From positions 3,720,001 to 3,784,000 of the forward strand of contig NZ_CP180191.1 in the NCBI RefSeq assembly GCF_047549485.1: a stretch of DNA of 64,000 bases, given 5' to 3'. Made by a program: the position numbers and the translations under genes. Source of the stretch: Piscinibacterium candidicorallinum (GTDB taxonomy: Bacteria; Pseudomonadota; Gammaproteobacteria; Burkholderiales; Burkholderiaceae_C). The first letter of the stretch is position 1. Each line of letters starts with the position of its first letter. The notes beneath the pieces were generated by a model, which saw only the letters and a program-made list of their open reading frames with translations, had not been told where the DNA came from and ran no database searches. Below, one piece after another: positions 61,484 through 64,000 of the stretch.

Positions 61484-61854
61484 TGCGCACCTCCCTTGGG
61501 CTCATCGGCCGGGGGCGCACCCACGCGGGCCGCCTCGCGTCGCGCCATCAGCTCGCTGACCTTGCGCTCCTCCCAATCCGGCCCGCCCACCAGCCCAGGC
61601 AGCCAGAAGATCACCAGCCCGCGGCCCAGCAGGATCACCCCCCAGACCGTGAACGCCACCCAGATCCAGTGCTGCGCCCACCAGATCATGCGCGGCGCCC
61701 CCAGATTGACGACACTCGTGATCGTCACCACGGTGAGCAGTGTGGCCGCCTCACGCCACCACGCCGCCTGCCGCCGCACCTGCCGGCGAATCTCCCACTC
61801 CCGGCGCGTCATCCCCTCCACGCGCATCGCTTCCTGAAATTCCTGCTTGTTCAT
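61480..61854 (-). CDS. 2TM domain protein coupled to the LytS-type kinase
   Basis: The 124-residue protein has one 2TM unit (about 27-80), whose end (GPDWEERKVSELMARREAAR) closely resembles the segment after the 2TM domain of the next gene (LGREWEERKVQALLAKEKIR). The pair may therefore have arisen by duplication and may assemble together. The start at 61854 is an ATG; a TTG 15 bp upstream is less likely. It overlaps the kinase start by 4 bp (ATGA). Confidence 0.8.
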   Translation of the reverse strand: MNKQEFQEAMRVEGMTRREWEIRRQVRRQAAWWREAATLLTVVTITSVVNLGAPRMIWWAQHWIWVAFTVWGVILLGRGLVIFWLPGLVGGPDWEERKVSELMARREAARVGAPPADEPKGGAQ

Positions 61855-62023
61855 GTTTGTGCTCGCCAATCATTCAACATGGGCGCAAGCGTACGGCGCG
61901 ATCCGGGTTCAAGCAGCGGGCGGGCGATGAATCGACGACGGTGGCGGTGGATGGTGGTGGGTTGGCTTGGATGGTGGGGGCCGCACGTCTGAACGAACAG
62001 CGAACGCTGGCCCCAGAGGGGTA

Positions 62024-62090
62024 TTCCGCTTGTCTGGTGCGGATCTTGGGGCGATTTGTGCTGGAGATTGGCTTCCAGAGCGGTTCTTTA
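62024..62090 (-). repeat. Dispersed hairpin repeat, copy H
   Basis: TTCCGCTTGTCTGGTGCGG is followed by a degenerate stem and CTTCCAGAGCGGTTC on the plus strand. It lies 36 bp beyond the stop of the minus-strand Imm53-like gene. Confidence 0.75.
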
Positions 62091-62125
62091 GCTGCTCATG
62101 TAAGCAAACCGAAGCGTGCGCGCTC

Positions 62126-62419
62126 TCAATAGCCGGCCCAAGACAGAAACACCTCGAGCATGTCCGCAAGGTTTTTCGATCCTCCGGCCGCCTCGAACTT
62201 GCCCGACACCACTTTGCAGCGCAGCCAGTCGGCATCGAATTCCGAATCACCTCTCGCAACTGCCTCAAATGGCTTGTGCGCGAGATTTGTTCCACCCAAG
62301 TCAACAACCAGCCACCAGCCCGGGTTGTCCAGCGTGTCGAGCTTCACTCCATGAGTGTGCTCCCAGCCGCCATTGCATTGGTCTGAATACCACTCTTGCA
62401 ATCGAGCAATCTGTTCCAT
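62126..62419 (-). CDS. Imm53-family immunity protein, orphan
   Basis: The 97-residue protein matches the Imm53 pattern I know: LQEWYSDQCNGGWEHTHGVKLDT, LDNPGWWLVVDLGGT, then FEAVARGDSEFDADWLRCKV. Imm53 proteins neutralise polymorphic toxins, but no toxin gene is adjacent. Base composition is visibly lower in GC than the neighbours, suggesting acquisition. The gene is bracketed by two same-oriented repeat copies (H and I). The start at 62419 fits the family N-terminus. Confidence 0.8.
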   Translation of the reverse strand: MEQIARLQEWYSDQCNGGWEHTHGVKLDTLDNPGWWLVVDLGGTNLAHKPFEAVARGDSEFDADWLRCKVVSGKFEAAGGSKNLADMLEVFLSWAGY

Positions 62420-62594
62420 AGGCCCATCACGCCGTTAGTGCCGCGACGTTCATTACACAAGTCGTAGTGACCGAAGCACTAGGCTTCCCGGAGGCAACGA
62501 ACAGTGCGCGACAACACATCAATTCGTGCGTGGGAAGGCGCCGCGTGTCAGGAGCGCATTGATTGAGCGCTTCCGCAGTTGAGACATCAAACGG

Positions 62595-62654
62595 CTCCGC
62601 TTGTCTGGTGCGGCTTTCAAGCCAGTTTCGCCTGGAAAGCCGCACCAAACCTCG
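62595..62654 (-). repeat. Dispersed hairpin repeat, copy I (closest to consensus)
   Basis: CCGCTTGTCTGG, then the stem TGCGGCTTTCAAG / CCTGGAAAGCCGCA around CCAGTTTCG on the plus strand. It lies 23 bp after the stop of the minus-strand TonB-dependent receptor, in the standard polarity. Confidence 0.88.
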
Positions 62655-62676
62655 ATCTAGCGCTTCAATCCCTCGA

Positions 62677-64000
62677 TCAAAACGCGTACCGCACCCGAGC
62701 GTAGTAGTAGGCGCCGTTGAAGCCGATTGGTGACACCACGTCGTACGGGAAGTTGCCGAAGTAGCTGATGTCGGCAATCGAGCGGGTGGGATAGGTGTCG
62801 CCGATGTTCACGGCGCCCAGTGCAACGCTGAACTGCTTGTTGATGCGATATTCGCCTTCCAGGTCGAACTGCCACTTGGCGTCGTACTGCTGCGTGGGGG
62901 TGAAGCCGCCGCCGAAGTCGAACACGCGGGTGGCCTTGCCGTGGCGGGTGGCGCGCAGGGTGCCGCCCCATTGCGCGCCCGTCCAGCCGGCGGTGAGCAC
63001 GTGCTTGGTCAGCGGCGCGGCGGTGGTCAGGGTGTTCTGTTCTTCCAGGCCCACCAGGTTGCCGCTCACGCCCAGGGCAGCCAGCTGTGCGGGCACGGGC
63101 TTGAAGTTGGAGAGCTCGGTCTTGGCGTAGCTGCTGGCCGCAGACACGCGGGCCTGGCCGCCGGCGATGCGATCGGTCCAAGTGATGACGAGGTCTGCAC
63201 CGCGGGTCTTGGTGTCCACCGCGTTGGTGAAGAAGTTCACGCCCTGCACGCCGGCCACGCCGAAGTTGGTGGCGATGAAGTTGGTGAGCTGCGTGCTGGA
63301 AAAGCGCTCGGACAGGGTGATGCGATCCTTCACCCGGATCTCGTACACGTCCAGCGAGGCCCTGAGTGCGCGCGAGGGGTTGGCCGTGAGGCCCAAGCTC
63401 CAGTTGTCGGACTTTTCGGCCTTGAGCTCGGGGGCGCCCAGGGCGCGGGCAATGCGGCCGTTGGCCGGCAGGGTGCGGATAGAGGCCAGCGCGCCGCCGG
63501 TGCCGAAGTCCGTAACGGTGAAGCTGAAGTTCTCCTGCGCCAGCGAGGGTGCGCGGAAGTTGCTGGACACCGCACCGCGCAGGGCCACGGCCGGGGTGAA
63601 GGCATAGCGCGCGGCCAGCTTGCCGGTGACGGCGCTGCCGAAGTCGCTGTAGCGGTCGGCACGCAGGGCGCCCTGCACGAAGAGCTCGCGCGACACGTCG
63701 GCCGAGAGGTCGGCAAATACGCCGTACACGCTGCGGCGCACGTCAATCGCATCGCCTGGCTGCAGGGCCAGCGCGCCCTGCGACTGTGCCGGCGAGCTCG
63801 TCACGGGGCCGGTGGCGTAGGCAGCGGCATCACCGGCGCTGGTGGAGAAGCCGTCGCGGCGCAGCTCGATGCCGGTGGCAAACAGCGCGGGCTTGGCCAG
63901 GCCCAGGTTCAGCTCGCGGCTGGCATCCAGATTGAGCGTGGCCTGCTCGAAGGTGAAGTTGCCCAGATTGAAGCTGCGCGGCGTGGCGGCGCCCAGGCTG
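62677..64000 (-). CDS. TonB-dependent receptor, C-terminal part (5' end beyond window)
   Basis: The visible 441 codons are the C-terminal part of a TonB-dependent outer-membrane receptor, ending YYYARVRYAF with the terminal Phe needed for barrel assembly. Barrel features include FADLSADVSRELFVQGALRAD and LRGAVSSNFRAPSLAQENF, the conserved FRAPS motif. The frame continues upstream off the window end with no stop codon, so signal peptide, TonB box and plug are not seen. The ligand cannot be determined. It is a second such receptor after btuB but has no riboswitch or transporter next to it here. Confidence 0.92.
   Translation of the reverse strand, partial: SLGAATPRSFNLGNFTFEQATLNLDASRELNLGLAKPALFATGIELRRDGFSTSAGDAAAYATGPVTSSPAQSQGALALQPGDAIDVRRSVYGVFADLSADVSRELFVQGALRADRYSDFGSAVTGKLAARYAFTPAVALRGAVSSNFRAPSLAQENFSFTVTDFGTGGALASIRTLPANGRIARALGAPELKAEKSDNWSLGLTANPSRALRASLDVYEIRVKDRITLSERFSSTQLTNFIATNFGVAGVQGVNFFTNAVDTKTRGADLVITWTDRIAGGQARVSAASSYAKTELSNFKPVPAQLAALGVSGNLVGLEEQNTLTTAAPLTKHVLTAGWTGAQWGGTLRATRHGKATRVFDFGGGFTPTQQYDAKWQFDLEGEYRINKQFSVALGAVNIGDTYPTRSIADISYFGNFPYDVVSPIGFNGAYYYARVRYAF

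Noticed and set aside
11561..62655. DNA-uptake signal sequence as explanation of the ACAAGCGG tail
   Set aside because: The tail resembles the ACAAGCGGT core of Actinobacillus-type uptake signals. But exact copies are few here (about one per 10 kb), always tied to the hairpin, and absent from coding regions.

Overview
The window is high-GC chromosomal DNA (lower only in a few intergenic stretches and around 62.1-62.4 kb). It looks like a betaproteobacterium of the order Burkholderiales. That is an inference from gene content: hemE next to priA, a quinone-dependent pyrD, aceK, YaeQ, TctE-type sensor kinases, a PhaA/AtoB-type thiolase and short intergenic regions. I see no tRNA, rRNA, CRISPR array, transposase, integrase or phage genes. 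Both ends cut a gene: priA on the left (3' part missing) and a TonB-dependent receptor on the right (5' part missing).

Layout. 0-5 kb, minus strand: priA, an NAD(P)-binding protein, hemE and a DegP-like protein that has lost two of its three catalytic residues. 5-14 kb: pyrD, a small membrane protein, an NmrA-like reductase divergent from an AraC regulator, a ClpP-like protease divergent from an unrecognised 614-residue protein, an EamA transporter, an esterase and a TonB-domain lipoprotein. 14-17 kb: isovaleryl-CoA dehydrogenase behind a promoter with a LiuR-like palindrome, then a beta-CASP RNase. 17-25 kb, minus strand: a compact cobalamin uptake and salvage operon (btuB-cobU-btuF-btuC-btuD-cobT-cobS-cobC) behind a cobalamin riboswitch. 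25-35 kb: a hybrid histidine kinase, glycerophosphodiesterase, a patatin lipoprotein, an SGNH hydrolase, a TlpA-like protein, a PLP dehydratase, aceK and a secreted protein. 35-45 kb: two two-component systems (the second abutting an Nramp-like transporter), beta-carbonic anhydrase, thiolase, a methyltransferase and an SDR. 45-55 kb: RidA, sodC, EamA, an NTF2-like protein, acyl-CoA dehydrogenase, MarC, NDH-2, YaeQ, a zinc-ribbon membrane protein, a methyltransferase, DsrE and an HCCA isomerase. 55-64 kb: an ECF sigma factor with a probable membrane partner and a divergent target gene, GNAT, DUF1203, a YbaY-META lipoprotein, a LytS/LytTR system with a 2TM protein, an orphan Imm53-type immunity gene and the truncated receptor.

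Two non-coding observations stand out. First, a dispersed hairpin repeat has about ten copies between 1.5 and 62.7 kb. Each lies just 3' of a gene. Where the flanking genes allow a reading, it has the same polarity in the upstream gene's transcript: hairpin, then a tail close to CCAGACAAGCGGAAAG. Second, the gap between the ECF sigma gene and its divergent neighbour holds two identical, mirror-image promoter-like elements (TGCAACC, 14 bp, CGTATC). They point outward at the two genes and suggest autoregulation plus one direct target.
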